A stretch of 64,000 nt of DNA, from positions 29,713,896 to 29,777,895 of the forward strand of contig NC_067206.1 in NCBI RefSeq assembly GCF_026262505.1. The letters are read 5' to 3'. The first letter of the stretch is position 1, and each line of letters opens with the position of its first letter. Origin of the DNA: Trichomonas vaginalis G3. Lineage: Eukaryota > Parabasalia > Trichomonadida > Trichomonadidae. Made by a program: the position numbers and the translations under genes. The notes under the pieces are model-generated. The model worked only from the letters and a program-made list of their open reading frames with translations. It had not been told where the DNA came from and did no database searches. Of this stretch, positions 33,482 to 43,569 are shown one piece after another.

Positions 33482-33798
33482 AGATTTTATATATATATCA
33501 TTATTACATGCATAAGAAACTATGATTTAATCATTATATATGTGATTGCAAATGGATATTTCATTGATTAGTTCATAATTTAACCTCATTAAAAAACCAA
33601 TTTGTACATATTTTTTCAAAATTTAAACAATATCTCACCAACGACCTCGGTAATTCCTGCAATTGTAACCCATTCAAGCATAATATGCGAAATTGCCAAG
33701 TAATCTAAACAAACTCCCTTAATTGTTAGAAATTTTTTTTATAATTAATAATTTTTATGAAGATTATGCAATACTTTCTTTACATTTAGAGTATATTA
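33482..33798. other. Short spacer with promoter
   Basis: AT-rich spacer. TCACA at 33,799-33,803 is a likely initiator for the next gene. Confidence 0.45.
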
Positions 33799-33803
33799 TC
33801 ACA
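33799..33803 (+). promoter_or_regulatory. Initiator TCACA
   Basis: TCACA lies 32 nt before the ATG at 33,836, within the normal range for trichomonad leaders. Confidence 0.45.
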
Positions 33804-33835
33804 GAACGAAGCAAATAAACTACATTCTATGCATA

Positions 33836-35245
33836 ATGAATGAAGATGATTTTCAAGTTGATTTCAGTCAAGATTTTAAGTCATCTAAATTCAATGAAGT
33901 TCTCGAATCTGCACCGTTAATGCTCCCGCGAAAGTTTCAGAAGCAGTTTTTGCATCATATTGTTGAAGTTTTAAAGAAACCAGAAGTTGAAGACAATATT
34001 AAATCTAAAATCCTTAACTGCATCAAACTATGTTTCGGAATTGAATCACGTGTCAAAGACTTTGTTGACGAAAACCTTTATTTAAGTTTACCTTATTCAA
34101 ATTCAGTCTTCAGTGACTATATTTTCGACATCATGTATTACATTTTTGTCTATTTTCCACAATCCATCAACAACAAGATGGTTAGCATCATCAAAAGTCT
34201 TATCAAACAAAACGCAGAAAAGTGTTTAGTTTTATTTTGCATCTACGGTCACAGTTTCAACATTGTTGACAATCCATGGCCTGTCACGGATCTCCTTTTC
34301 TCAGAAACATCACTTTTCAGTCAAGAACGTTTCATTCCTAACTACGTTTCTATTTTATCATACTTGAACCGTTTTTCACGCACATTCAAGACAAACCGCT
34401 CTAAACACAGCTGGAACCAGATCTGCACTATCCTTGCTTCATGCAACACAGACGAATCAATTCTTTCATGCTACAAAGGACTTATTACAATCAGTGACAC
34501 AACAACAAACCACCAGATTCCTATTGACAGCATCAACAACCACATCACAAACAAAACATTCCAAGACACAATCCTTTCTCTCTTACTTATCTCCGATTTG
34601 ACAGAGAAAGAGTCCACATCCATCCGATTCCTTCGCAATCTTGTTTGTGTTTGCAAGACAAACAGTCGATGCAGTATTGTTTTGATGAAACTTTGTGACA
34701 ACTTCAACACAGCAAAGAGTCTTCTTCAAAACACAGATATTCTCATTGAAAATCTTCCAACACCAGAATGCACACTTAAGATTGTTCTTAGCATCTGCAA
34801 ACACAAAGAGTTACGCGATTCTCTTCCTAAAAACGCAAACTTTGTTCCATTTCTCATTTCATTGATCAACGAAAACATCAAAAACGTCATCTCTATAATC
34901 TGCACACTCCTTCGTCGTCTCCCTCTTTGTGATGAATTTCTTTTAAATCTTAGTGAACAAGAATTCTTCCATAAATACTTCATTCGTTGCAAAGAAAGTT
35001 TCGATGAAAACGACAAACACTCAGCATTCTTACTTACCGGTACTCTTTGTCACTTCTGCTTCATCAACGACATGTTATTCATGTCATCATGGTGCATTGA
35101 AGAGATCGAAAACAACGGTCCTCTTAAAGATGAATCCCGTACAATCATCCAACGTCTTAATCGTTTCAGTGAATGTCAATCATTTTTCAAATCCAAGAAC
35201 ATCACAATCAACTCTAAACGAATTAAAATCAACACAAAAGATTGA
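33836..35245 (+). CDS. Helical-repeat (ARM-like) protein of unknown function
   Basis: The 469-residue product is almost entirely helical with repeated Leu/Ile/Cys-rich helices of about 40 residues, as in armadillo/HEAT-like scaffolds. The sequence is rich in Cys (for example CTLKIVLSICKHKELRD and ICTLLRRLPLCDEF). There is no signal peptide, membrane segment or catalytic motif. The start at 33,836 (MNEDDFQVDFSQDFKSSKF) follows a suitable initiator. I do not recognise an orthologue outside trichomonads; proteins of this size and build are common there. Codon choice uses more C-ending codons than neighbours, so it may be well expressed. The opposite-strand frames are shadows. Confidence 0.7.
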   Translation: MNEDDFQVDFSQDFKSSKFNEVLESAPLMLPRKFQKQFLHHIVEVLKKPEVEDNIKSKILNCIKLCFGIESRVKDFVDENLYLSLPYSNSVFSDYIFDIMYYIFVYFPQSINNKMVSIIKSLIKQNAEKCLVLFCIYGHSFNIVDNPWPVTDLLFSETSLFSQERFIPNYVSILSYLNRFSRTFKTNRSKHSWNQICTILASCNTDESILSCYKGLITISDTTTNHQIPIDSINNHITNKTFQDTILSLLLISDLTEKESTSIRFLRNLVCVCKTNSRCSIVLMKLCDNFNTAKSLLQNTDILIENLPTPECTLKIVLSICKHKELRDSLPKNANFVPFLISLINENIKNVISIICTLLRRLPLCDEFLLNLSEQEFFHKYFIRCKESFDENDKHSAFLLTGTLCHFCFINDMLFMSSWCIEEIENNGPLKDESRTIIQRLNRFSECQSFFKSKNITINSKRIKINTKD

Positions 35246-36025
35246 TAACTTCACATACATTTGATCTAGATAAGGTGAATACCTACAAAGTTAAATGATA
35301 CTTAAATGTTAAGTATCCACAAGATTCAATTCTTTCCTGCTAATCTTGGAAATCTGTTGTGATTTCAGCAGAATTTTCATGTGGCATTTCTTCATTGAGT
35401 AGAATATAAAGTAAAAATAATGTTTGTTTTTATTGCCTATTTATACATTATACTTTTGATATAAGAATTAATTGAGGAGTAGGGAAAAAATTCCAATTCA
35501 ATTTTCTAAAAAAAGAAAATGTTGAGAATACAAGAACAATCAGAAAAACAAGAATTTATTAGGTTGTGAAATTATTTATAATAATTCAATTTTGAAAGAA
35601 TACAAATTGAAAATAACCGCTAATAACATTTAAAATTGGAAGTACGTACTTTTTTACGAAATGAATCTCTTCATACTAATATTGTAAGTTAAAGTGATTC
35701 CAGCCAAATTATGAATAGCATTCACAAAAATTCTAAACGAGAAGTTCATATATAAATATGGTAAAATACATTTTTCTAAAGAGAAAACTTTCAATTCATA
35801 AAAGTAATGCTTTCAATAATTTGCTATAAATTTTAAATAGTTTACAATTAAAAAATTACAATTATAATTCAGGTAAAATGCATATCAAGGCATTTCACAC
35901 AAATCAGAATTTCATTTGAAAAATTGAATACATTTTGAGTTTAGCCCTATACTTTGAGGAATGAATTTTAGAGAGAATGTGCAAATCGTTTTATTTTTTT
36001 ATGTTAAAATTGAATACAAAAATTT
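35246..36025. other. Gene-free spacer
   Basis: AT-rich, no gene or repeat found. TTTGTCAAA at 36,025-36,033 near its right end is the likely initiator of the Myb gene. Confidence 0.5.
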
Positions 36026-36033
36026 GTCAAATT
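36025..36033 (+). promoter_or_regulatory. Initiator-like element TTTGTCAAA
   Basis: It lies 5 nt before the ATG at 36,039 and is the same word seen before two other genes here. It decides the start of the Myb gene. Confidence 0.45.
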
Positions 36034-36038
36034 CTCCA

Positions 36039-36896
36039 ATGTCGCACGATCAATTAGATGAGAGCTCACCGTATATATACGATCAAGCATTAATGCAAGT
36101 TCCTGTAGGAACCATATATCAAGTAAAAAGACTCTTCTTTGATTTGATTACAAAAAAGATTTCGTTTCAAGAAGCATGCAAACAATGTTTCTCTATTTCC
36201 CAGACAGATAAACCAATTAAAATCCTTAATGAATACTTATGTCATGTGAAATCAGAACAATTACAACGTAATTATTCAAAAAATATGATTAGCAAAGATG
36301 TATTAGCCAAAAAGGTCAAAGCATGGTCTCCTTTGGAAGATCAACGACTTATTGCTGCTATTAGCATATATGGAATAGAAAATTGGAAACAAATTACCAA
36401 TTTTGTTGGAAATTCAAGGACAAGATCACAGTGTTCTCAAAAATGGAATAGATCTCTGAATCCTCTGATAAATAAAAATCAATGGACGCAACAAGAAGAC
36501 CAAGCTCTATTGAGAGCAACCACCTTGTACGGAGATCATTCTTGGGCAAGGGTGGCTGAAGAAGTTGAAGGCCGAACAGATGTTCAATGCAGATACAGGT
36601 ATAACCTTATATCCAAAAAATATCCTCACGATTTGGGCTTGACGTCAAATCAGATTTTCAAATTCTTATCAACGGGAGAAGTGCCCATTAAACATTGTAA
36701 AACAGAAAGTGCACCAATGTATAATCCAAAAAGTCATGATAGTCCTAAAATTGAAGCCATTACTGTTAAGAAGACAGAAAGCAGTTTTCCAAATGACGAT
36801 TGTGACAAATTTGATGATATATTTGAGCAATTAAAGCTTTCAGAATGGATTGGCGATTTAGAATCAGATATCACTCATCAAAATAGCGAAATTTAA
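36039..36896 (+). CDS. R2R3-type Myb DNA-binding protein
   Basis: The 285-residue protein has two Myb repeats at about residues 93-200: AWSPLEDQRLIAAISIYGIENWKQI and QWTQQEDQALLRATTLYGDHSWARV. The spaced tryptophans that pack each three-helix repeat are present. The N terminus (about 1-90) is helical and shared in type by trichomonad Myb factors, and the C terminus is acidic (DDCDKFDDIFEQLKLSEWIG), a possible activation region. I start at 36,039 (MSHDQLDESS); an in-frame ATG at 35,961 would add 26 hydrophobic residues that look like untranslated leader. Trichomonad Myb proteins bind promoter elements of iron- and cycle-regulated genes. The target here is unknown. Confidence 0.85.
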   Translation: MSHDQLDESSPYIYDQALMQVPVGTIYQVKRLFFDLITKKISFQEACKQCFSISQTDKPIKILNEYLCHVKSEQLQRNYSKNMISKDVLAKKVKAWSPLEDQRLIAAISIYGIENWKQITNFVGNSRTRSQCSQKWNRSLNPLINKNQWTQQEDQALLRATTLYGDHSWARVAEEVEGRTDVQCRYRYNLISKKYPHDLGLTSNQIFKFLSTGEVPIKHCKTESAPMYNPKSHDSPKIEAITVKKTESSFPNDDCDKFDDIFEQLKLSEWIGDLESDITHQNSEI

Positions 36897-37124
36897 GACA
36901 AAATCATATGATTTAGTAGGCTCGCTTAAAAGGAGTCCCTTTCTGTACTATAATATATGCTTTGTTCAACAAGTATTTTATCTTTTTCCTTGAATTAAAT
37001 ATTTGAACAATTAGTAATTTATATTTTTCTGATATTTTCATCGTGATTTTACAATTAAAACAGACATGTAATACATAATCTTCTTAGTCCTGGAAATCAT
37101 GATCCAAAATGTCACATTACAAAA

Positions 37125-37136
37125 TTTGGCGCCAAA
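37125..37136. promoter_or_regulatory. E2F-like palindrome TTTGGCGCCAAA
   Basis: A perfect 12-bp palindrome, ending 9 nt before the predicted start site TCATT (37,143-37,147). It shares TTTGGCGCCA with the box upstream of the helicase gene at 23,971. Confidence 0.55.
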
Positions 37137-37152
37137 AAAAATTCATTTTACG

Positions 37153-38136
37153 ATGGGAAAACTAATAACTAAGATCCCTGATACAAAACAAAGATCAATC
37201 GATTCCTTCTTCTTTAAGATGTCTTCTAAAGAAAGTACTCCGAAACCAGAAGTCAAGGAAGTTTCTGAGGAAATTACCAAAGAAGAAGAAATAGTACCAT
37301 CATCACCAATCGCATCTCCATCTGAAGCTTCGCATTCGGATGTACATCCTGTTGTACCAAGTGATAATTTCCCAACACATCCTATTCATAAATTGAAAAG
37401 AACAATATCTGCCCCTCATTGGCTTCAACAAGAACAAGCAATGAGAATTGCACATTTTCAGATTGAAGTCAATGAGCGTCAATATTTAACCGGACATTTG
37501 GCATCAACAGAACCATTAATCATCAAAAAGTCTATCGACACAAATAATCTCTCAAATTCAGACATGCAAACTCTTCATAACTACAAAGTTGAATTAGAGG
37601 AAAATGTTATTCCTACATTTTGGCCATCACGAGCTTGGGATGGTGATTATATCCAGCTATCTCGCAAGGAAAGTCAAGCATTGCAACAAAAGATTGACGA
37701 TGTTATTAACTCTAAAGTTGATTTTACGAAACCGCAGACAGAAAAAGAGAAAGTTAAAAAAATTGACATTCAACAAACAAAAGAGGTAAGCAAGCCGATA
37801 CCACACCCACAAACAGTTATACTAAGTAAAACAATCAATGAAGCCATTGAATCGAAAAAAGAGCCACTGAAAACCCAAATAAATATTCCAGTGAAGAATA
37901 CGATTTATACTGACCACGTAATGGGATTTTCTGATTCCAGCGATTTTTCATTGTCTTATTCGGATTCTGAGGATGAAAGAGATTTAATTATCGAAAAGTC
38001 AGAATCCGAGTCTATTATTGAACCGCCAATCAGCAAAAATATAAGGGATAGAACAAAGAACCCTGTAATTTACTTCTCAACAAAGTATTTCAATACTGAT
38101 GATGAAGATGATTTAACAGATTGGGAAGCTGTATAA
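37153..38136 (+). CDS. PIP-box (PCNA-binding motif) protein, otherwise unassigned
   Basis: I start at the ATG at 37,153 (MGKLITKIPDTKQRSIDSFF) because an E2F-like palindrome and a TCATT initiator lie in the upstream extension. The 327-residue protein has a textbook PCNA-interacting peptide at residues 13-20 (QRSIDSFF). Then comes a Ser/Glu/Pro-rich linker, a more ordered middle (about 80-200, with APHWLQQEQ and TFWPSRAWDGDY), and an acidic tail with SDSSDFSLSYSDSEDERD and TDDEDDLTDWEAV. The combination suggests a replication- or chromatin-assembly-linked protein held at the fork by PCNA. A CAF-1 large-subunit-like role is possible since those also combine a PIP box and an acidic Trp-ending region, but I could not confirm it. 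Confidence 0.6.
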   Translation: MGKLITKIPDTKQRSIDSFFFKMSSKESTPKPEVKEVSEEITKEEEIVPSSPIASPSEASHSDVHPVVPSDNFPTHPIHKLKRTISAPHWLQQEQAMRIAHFQIEVNERQYLTGHLASTEPLIIKKSIDTNNLSNSDMQTLHNYKVELEENVIPTFWPSRAWDGDYIQLSRKESQALQQKIDDVINSKVDFTKPQTEKEKVKKIDIQQTKEVSKPIPHPQTVILSKTINEAIESKKEPLKTQINIPVKNTIYTDHVMGFSDSSDFSLSYSDSEDERDLIIEKSESESIIEPPISKNIRDRTKNPVIYFSTKYFNTDDEDDLTDWEAV

Positions 38137-38602
38137 CAAATTTATTACTCTTTTGTAAAAATGTATGTATGATTTAATTAGAATCAGTTTTTTTTTTCGG
38201 TACCAAAAAACATGAAAAATGTACCACCCAATTTTTCAAATAAACCTAGTCTCAGAACAAAAGAATACAAACACTCATTAAGAATATACAATCTTAATAT
38301 ACCACTCAACCCAGGTACAAGTTTTTGTTAAATAGCCATTGGTGGAAATAGTGATTTTTATGTTTCAACAGATTCGATGAATTTTTTCACAATGTAAAAG
38401 TGACAATATTTTTCTCTTCATCTAATAATTTCATAGAAAGATACATTCTTTTTACAAAAAACACTCATTTCATGCATATAAACCCAATCATAAGCTCCAC
38501 ATAATCTCGCCTTCTTATTTTAATTCCTTCTACAAGGTACGTTTCGTGAAAAAAAATATTTTTTAAACTATTTTTTTTATCAAAATATAAACAAAATAAA
38601 TT
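38137..38602. other. Gene-free spacer
   Basis: Convergent spacer between the PIP-box gene and the MFS pseudogene. No gene, RNA or clear repeat seen. Confidence 0.5.
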
Positions 38603-39994
38603 CTAGAGCTTATCGCCTTGGTTAACAGGTGTTTCTGTTGGTGGGTCTATTTCTTCGTAATGAGATTCGTTTGTCTTCGGCTGGAATGCTGTTGTATCCT
38701 TTGTGATTGCAATGATAATTGCAGAGAAAAGAATTGATGCAGCACAAAACATCCACAATCCATATTGGTATCCAGCCCAAGTGTATTTTGTGACACCAGA
38801 TGATTTATCTATTCCTTTCAGAGGTATCAGTCTGGACGATATTTCTTGATATGCAGCAGATGCCATGAAAACAAAGAAATTAGAACATCCAACAGAAGAA
38901 CCAGCCGCAGTTGGAGGGTAATACTCTCATCGAAGTGGATACGATACACTACAAAGTGGTGCTGTGAAGTATCCGATGATTAAAAACAAAATCCAAATCA
39001 CAATTTTGGAAAATTTGTTTCCCAAAAAGAAAAACAACAGTAAATCAACAAGAACAATTAACGAACTTCCAGTACATATCCATTTCTTCGTCTTCAAAAG
39101 TTTCGATAGATAAGGAACAGTTAAAGATCCAACAACCATTCCGATTGAAATGGCAAGTAAGGTGTTTCCTTTCTCTTTCTTTGAAAAATTACGAATATAT
39201 ATCAAGTAAGGACCTCCCCACAGGCCAACGATATCGATGTAAGGACATGATGAAGTAATATTGTATAAAGTGATGGGCCAAAACATCCAATTCTTGAAAA
39301 TTGTGACGATATTTTGCCATAACATTGATAATTTGTCTCCACACGAGATAATAGTATCAACAGGGGCACCTTCGTCGTTAACTGGAGCAAATCCTTTCTT
39401 TCTTGGATCACCACGAACGAAAATAAGAACAATAAGAGCGAGAAATCCACCAATTCCTCCAACTCCGTAGAAGGCATATCTCCATTTGAAGTGCTCAAGG
39501 AAAATTCCAAGAGCACCTGATGCAAGCATTCCTCCTGCACCTGACATGGCAACAAGGATGCCAAACATTGCAGGATAGTAATCTGATTTGAACCATTTCG
39601 TAATGATTCTAACAGTAGAAACGTATGTTGGTCCGCAACCAAGTCCAACTAGTAATCTTCCAAGAATTCCAATTCCCATTGAGTTTGATAGGCCGCATAT
39701 AATCGAGCCACATGCAGCAATAAGTCCCGAAACGCCAACAACGTAAGCTGGGTCAATAATATCTGCAATAAGTCCGGCGAATGGCTGCATGCAAGCATAA
39801 GGGTAGAAATATATAGATGAAAATGATCCGAAACTATCGATAGATACATTATAAGCCTTTGCCATATCATTAACAACGACTGATGGACATTGTTTTTGGA
39901 AAGAAACAAAAGCATACAAAATTGCAGGACATATGTATGTGTATATCCGTACAAATTGGAATTTCCAGCCAGAAGGCTGGACTGATTCTGACAT
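38603..39994 (-). pseudogene. Major-facilitator-superfamily transporter, one in-frame TGA
   Basis: A single frame of 464 codons encodes a 12-helix MFS transporter, with the N-terminal signature GLIADIIDPAYVVG and LVGLGCGPTYVSTV, FKSDYYPAMFGILVAMSGAGG and KWRYAFYGVGGIGG. Residue pattern and the long central loop resemble organic-anion or sugar-phosphate type carriers (Pht1/UhpC-like). The frame is broken only by TGA at 38,927-38,929, in the loop after helix 10; on both sides the sequence is well preserved, and the following EYYPPTAAGSSVGCSNFF is clearly the next helix. So it is either a very young pseudogene, a polymorphism or a sequence error. The last 30 residues are polar and cytosolic in type. 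Confidence 0.75.
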
Positions 39995-40570
39995 AATCTG
40001 GTAAAATATTGGTGGTTATAAAAATTGTATCGTTAATTTTATTATCGTTACATTGAAAGAACTATCTACTTGACAATTAGAATCATTTTTGAAATAAGTT
40101 TCATAGAAAAACAAATTGAGAACAAGACGGTTTGTATCAAAATTAACATCAATTGAAAAACTTATATTAAATCATGCACGTATAATCTTTTATTCGATTT
40201 ATCCAGAAAAGTGACAATTTCTAATTCAAAGTGGTAAAATACAGTTTGTAATAAATGATAATAAGTACAGATGCATACTTAGCATGGAAAATCATAAAGA
40301 AGGAAAATAACACTCATTTCACTTCCGAAAATTCCTTCATTTATTAATTTCAATTTAAATCATAATTGTAATATATTTACCAATCCCAAATAAGCAGATT
40401 TCACATTTTGGAATTGCTTAGTTTTGCATAGATACAGAATATGCAATCTGAAATCTTGATAATCTTTTAGGTTTCGGTAATTCAATATGAGAGAGAGAGA
40501 TAACAATTTATGCAAATTAAATATTGTGTATGGTAAAAAACTTATTTAAAATAGGTTTATGTAATTTTTA
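39995..40570. other. Gene-free spacer
   Basis: AT-rich. It holds a short GAGAGAGA run near 40,490 and nothing else I can support. Confidence 0.5.
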
Positions 40571-42157
40571 TTAAATTGAATAAATAGTATTATAAGTAAG
40601 CAGATAGAATTTAAATGGTGGTGCTTTGCTGTGACATGTGTAGAGGTTCACACAGTTTTCGAGTGAAATTATTCCAAATTTGTGAACAATTATGTTGGAT
40701 TCAACAGATCTGCTGTCTTCGCAGTAAATGTTCAAGAAGTTCAGGCTGTCTGAGTTCAACTTCAATTTGTAACTAAATGAGAAAGGATTCCATGAAGCGT
40801 TAATTACATCTTCGCAAAAATGTTTCTCTGGATTAGTGTTATTATTTAATTCAGTGTACAAACAAAGATTTGTTGGTCCAAACAGATTCCGGAATTGTCC
40901 ATGAATTTTGAGAAAAGATGATATTGGATAATACATCTTTAATTCCTCTGTCAACTCTATATCCGGAGAACTCTCTTTTATTGTGTAAGTGAAATTCAAA
41001 TCATTCGATCGAAAATTAAATTCATCAACAGCGAAAATTCTTACAGAATGAGTGGATCCAACAACTTCGTCAATAGAAATAGGGTATGAAACAATAGATG
41101 TCTTTGGAGTTCCATTACAAATTACATCATCTGTATGTGTAAAACTATCTTTCATTATGTTTAATTTGACAAATGTATCATCATCAACAATCACAGAAAC
41201 GTTCAATACATCACCTGCAACATACTGATCTCTCGGTGGAGCTTTGAATTTGATTGTTGGAGGAACAGTTGCTGTAATTGTTATTTCATTTGTGCTGTTA
41301 AGTCCATTACTTGCAACTGTTTTGTATTTAATTTTATGGTGTCCAGAATCAGGAGCTAGAAATGTATCATTGTAATTAAAAGTGTTTCCGTTATCTGTGA
41401 AACTTACAATGTAATCTTCTTTTCCATCATCTATAGATCTGTAGATTTGAACATTGATATCTGGTGATGCAGGAGGAATGAAAATAAGCAGATACATAGG
41501 AGAATTTGGTGCGAAATATTCTTTGTTCGGTTTCTTAATGTTTATCTGATAATTGAGAATGTAATCACCTTTTCCAATTGAAAACGATAATGATTTGGAA
41601 GATGATGGAGCTATTTCTATATTCTGCCAACTAAAAGCAAAAGTTCCATCAATTGATGATGGTTTTTCTTCCCAAGAAGTTCTGTTTTTCCATCTTCGAT
41701 CATCATCACTAATAAACTCACTTGAAGTTTTTTTGTAATTCATTGTGTCAACATTGGTTACTTTTGGTGAGTTTCTCAATATATATCTGACAATGTTGGA
41801 TCCTTGCTGTCCTTCAAGACCTTGAAATTCTGGTAATGTTCTGATAACCATTTCTTGGCCGTTTGAGTCCATCCAATTATATGTTGAAATTCCATATTTA
41901 TGACTTATGATATCTTTATTCGTTAATTTATACATAATATTTAAATAGTCACAAGAGCTTAATATTTCATTTTGAATTTGAATTTCCAATTTTCCTGAGG
42001 AGTAAATTCCTTGGCTTTGATAAGAGACTTGTACTTCGGAGCTTCTATCTGTTTTGATCCATAATTCATATCCGCTCCGACCATTAATTTGATAATCTTT
42101 ATTTCGGACATTAAATCGATTAGAAGAATCATATTCGAATATCCATGTATTGGGCAT
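40571..42157 (-). CDS. Extracellular-type beta-sandwich protein (possibly a fragment)
   Basis: The 528-residue product is rich in beta strands, Asn, Ser and Thr, with many Asn-X-Ser/Thr sites. At least two Ig/PKD-like segments can be seen: about residues 300-395 (PPTIKFKAPPRDQYVAGDVL...HSVRIFAVDEFNF) and about 230-300. Trichomonads have very large surface proteins of this make-up. Here there is no signal peptide and no membrane anchor, so this may be a fragment of a larger gene with both ends lost. The ATG at 42,157 lacks a convincing initiator. No catalytic motifs. The gene is divergent from the QTRT2-like gene, 127 bp away. Confidence 0.5.
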   Translation of the reverse strand: MPNTWIFEYDSSNRFNVRNKDYQINGRSGYELWIKTDRSSEVQVSYQSQGIYSSGKLEIQIQNEILSSCDYLNIMYKLTNKDIISHKYGISTYNWMDSNGQEMVIRTLPEFQGLEGQQGSNIVRYILRNSPKVTNVDTMNYKKTSSEFISDDDRRWKNRTSWEEKPSSIDGTFAFSWQNIEIAPSSSKSLSFSIGKGDYILNYQINIKKPNKEYFAPNSPMYLLIFIPPASPDINVQIYRSIDDGKEDYIVSFTDNGNTFNYNDTFLAPDSGHHKIKYKTVASNGLNSTNEITITATVPPTIKFKAPPRDQYVAGDVLNVSVIVDDDTFVKLNIMKDSFTHTDDVICNGTPKTSIVSYPISIDEVVGSTHSVRIFAVDEFNFRSNDLNFTYTIKESSPDIELTEELKMYYPISSFLKIHGQFRNLFGPTNLCLYTELNNNTNPEKHFCEDVINASWNPFSFSYKLKLNSDSLNFLNIYCEDSRSVESNIIVHKFGIISLENCVNLYTCHSKAPPFKFYLLTYNTIYSI

Positions 42158-42265
42158 TTACCCTTTTGCCTATAATTTATCGTGAAGACATACCATCTAA
42201 TATATGGGTAAACGCAAAATTTCTCAAATATTCCATGAAAAAAATATTTTTTCTGACAAATAAAT

Positions 42266-42274
42266 TTTGTCAAA
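42266..42274 (+). promoter_or_regulatory. Initiator-like element TTTGTCAAA
   Basis: Third copy of this word ahead of a chosen start (10 nt before ATG 42,285). See the entries at 6,989 and 36,025. Confidence 0.45.
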
Positions 42275-42284
42275 AATTTTAAAA

Positions 42285-43235
42285 ATGTCTCGATCATCGA
42301 AATCTTTGCAAGATCCTAAAGGGATTTTACCTCCATTACAGACACCATGCTTCGTTGTTCCAACAGAATACGGTCTAATTCCAAATATTCCTCCAGATCT
42401 TTCAGGAGATGTTCCTTTATTCTTTTCGGCAGGTGATTTCATCGATTCACCTCTTCCAAAGAGTATTACACCACTAGAAGGCTTAGGCCTTGGAAAACGC
42501 TGGATATTTTTCGGTCCTGGTGCCTCATTTTTCAATTTCGATGAAGGACCAAAGAAAGAAGGCATTGCTTTATACTGCATCAATGGTAACCAACGAGTAA
42601 TCAGTAAAGATGAATATAAAGAGCTAGTTATTTGGATTAAGCCAAATTGCACAATATCTCTCTATTCACAAATATCACCACTATCAAAATCACGTCAAAA
42701 ACAATTAAGAATCAACGCAGCAAAATCATACGCAGAAAATTACGAGAATACAATTAATTACGCGCATGGTCTGTCACAACACGGCGAAAGTGGATTGTTT
42801 GCGCAATTCACACAATTTACTGACAAAGAAGCAAAGATAATCCAAACAGCAATTGACAATTTCAACAAAGATTTACCCAGAATTATTCAATTTTTAGGTC
42901 ATCCAGTTGAAACAAGACTCGCTTACAAGACAGGTTTCGACATATTCATTGCTACTCTGCCAGTCTATTACGCTAGAAATGGATTCGCTTTGAATTTTGA
43001 CTTCCAAAACACAACAGAAGAGGATTTGGGAATAGATATCAGGGACAGAAAGTTCGAACACGACCATACACCAATTGTCGAAGGTTGTACGTGCAGCTGT
43101 TGCAGAAATTACAAAAAATCTTACATTCACCACTTATTGAACGTGAGAGAGATACTTGGAATAGAACTTTTGGTTACTCACAATATCCACTATTATCAGG
43201 AGTTTATCAAAAGTCTTCCAACTTTGAAATATTAA
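42285..43235 (+). CDS. QTRT2: Queuine tRNA-ribosyltransferase accessory subunit-like (QTRT2)
   Basis: The 316-residue protein has the TGT-family C-terminal zinc site, C-x-C-x2-C followed by His (CTCSCCRNYKKSYIHHLL), with the typical SYIHHLLNVREILG helix. Upstream, FDIFIATLPVYYARNGFALNF matches the family stretch usually written as D..I...P...AR.G.A. The N-terminal part lacks the clear catalytic Asp signature and is shorter than in TGT, which fits the non-catalytic partner QTRT2. It would help exchange guanine for queuine at position 34 of tRNAs. The start at 42,285 (MSRSSKSL) follows TTTGTCAAA at 42,266-42,274. No catalytic partner is visible in the window. Confidence 0.75.
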   Translation: MSRSSKSLQDPKGILPPLQTPCFVVPTEYGLIPNIPPDLSGDVPLFFSAGDFIDSPLPKSITPLEGLGLGKRWIFFGPGASFFNFDEGPKKEGIALYCINGNQRVISKDEYKELVIWIKPNCTISLYSQISPLSKSRQKQLRINAAKSYAENYENTINYAHGLSQHGESGLFAQFTQFTDKEAKIIQTAIDNFNKDLPRIIQFLGHPVETRLAYKTGFDIFIATLPVYYARNGFALNFDFQNTTEEDLGIDIRDRKFEHDHTPIVEGCTCSCCRNYKKSYIHHLLNVREILGIELLVTHNIHYYQEFIKSLPTLKY

Positions 43236-43567
43236 ATTTTTTTATAGAGTTTCTATCATATTATAAAAATATTTGTATATCGTCTGAAAAATCATGTTTT
43301 TCTTCTCAAAACTTATTATCAATCAAAATTATTTTCAAAATTTTATTGATATCATTTTTATGGGATTTAATTGTACCACTGACAAAAATAGTCATATCAA
43401 ATTATAAATCTGAATGATGATTGTTTAAATCAGCTTCGAGTATTGATTTTTATTGAATCTAAACTAAATTAATGCTGTAATATACCATAATCATTAGACA
43501 AAATAATTCTTATGAGTAATTTGTAGTTTTTTAATAATGGATATAACATATTTTAAGAAAAATAATT
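43236..43567. other. Gene-free spacer
   Basis: AT-rich sequence between the QTRT2-like gene and the transposon end. Nothing supported. Confidence 0.5.
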
Positions 43568-43569
43568 TA

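Noticed and set aside
38927-38929. TGA recoding as selenocysteine in the MFS gene
   Set aside because: Position in a polar loop is not a redox site, no downstream selenocysteine-type hairpin was seen, and other genes here are also dead by stops.
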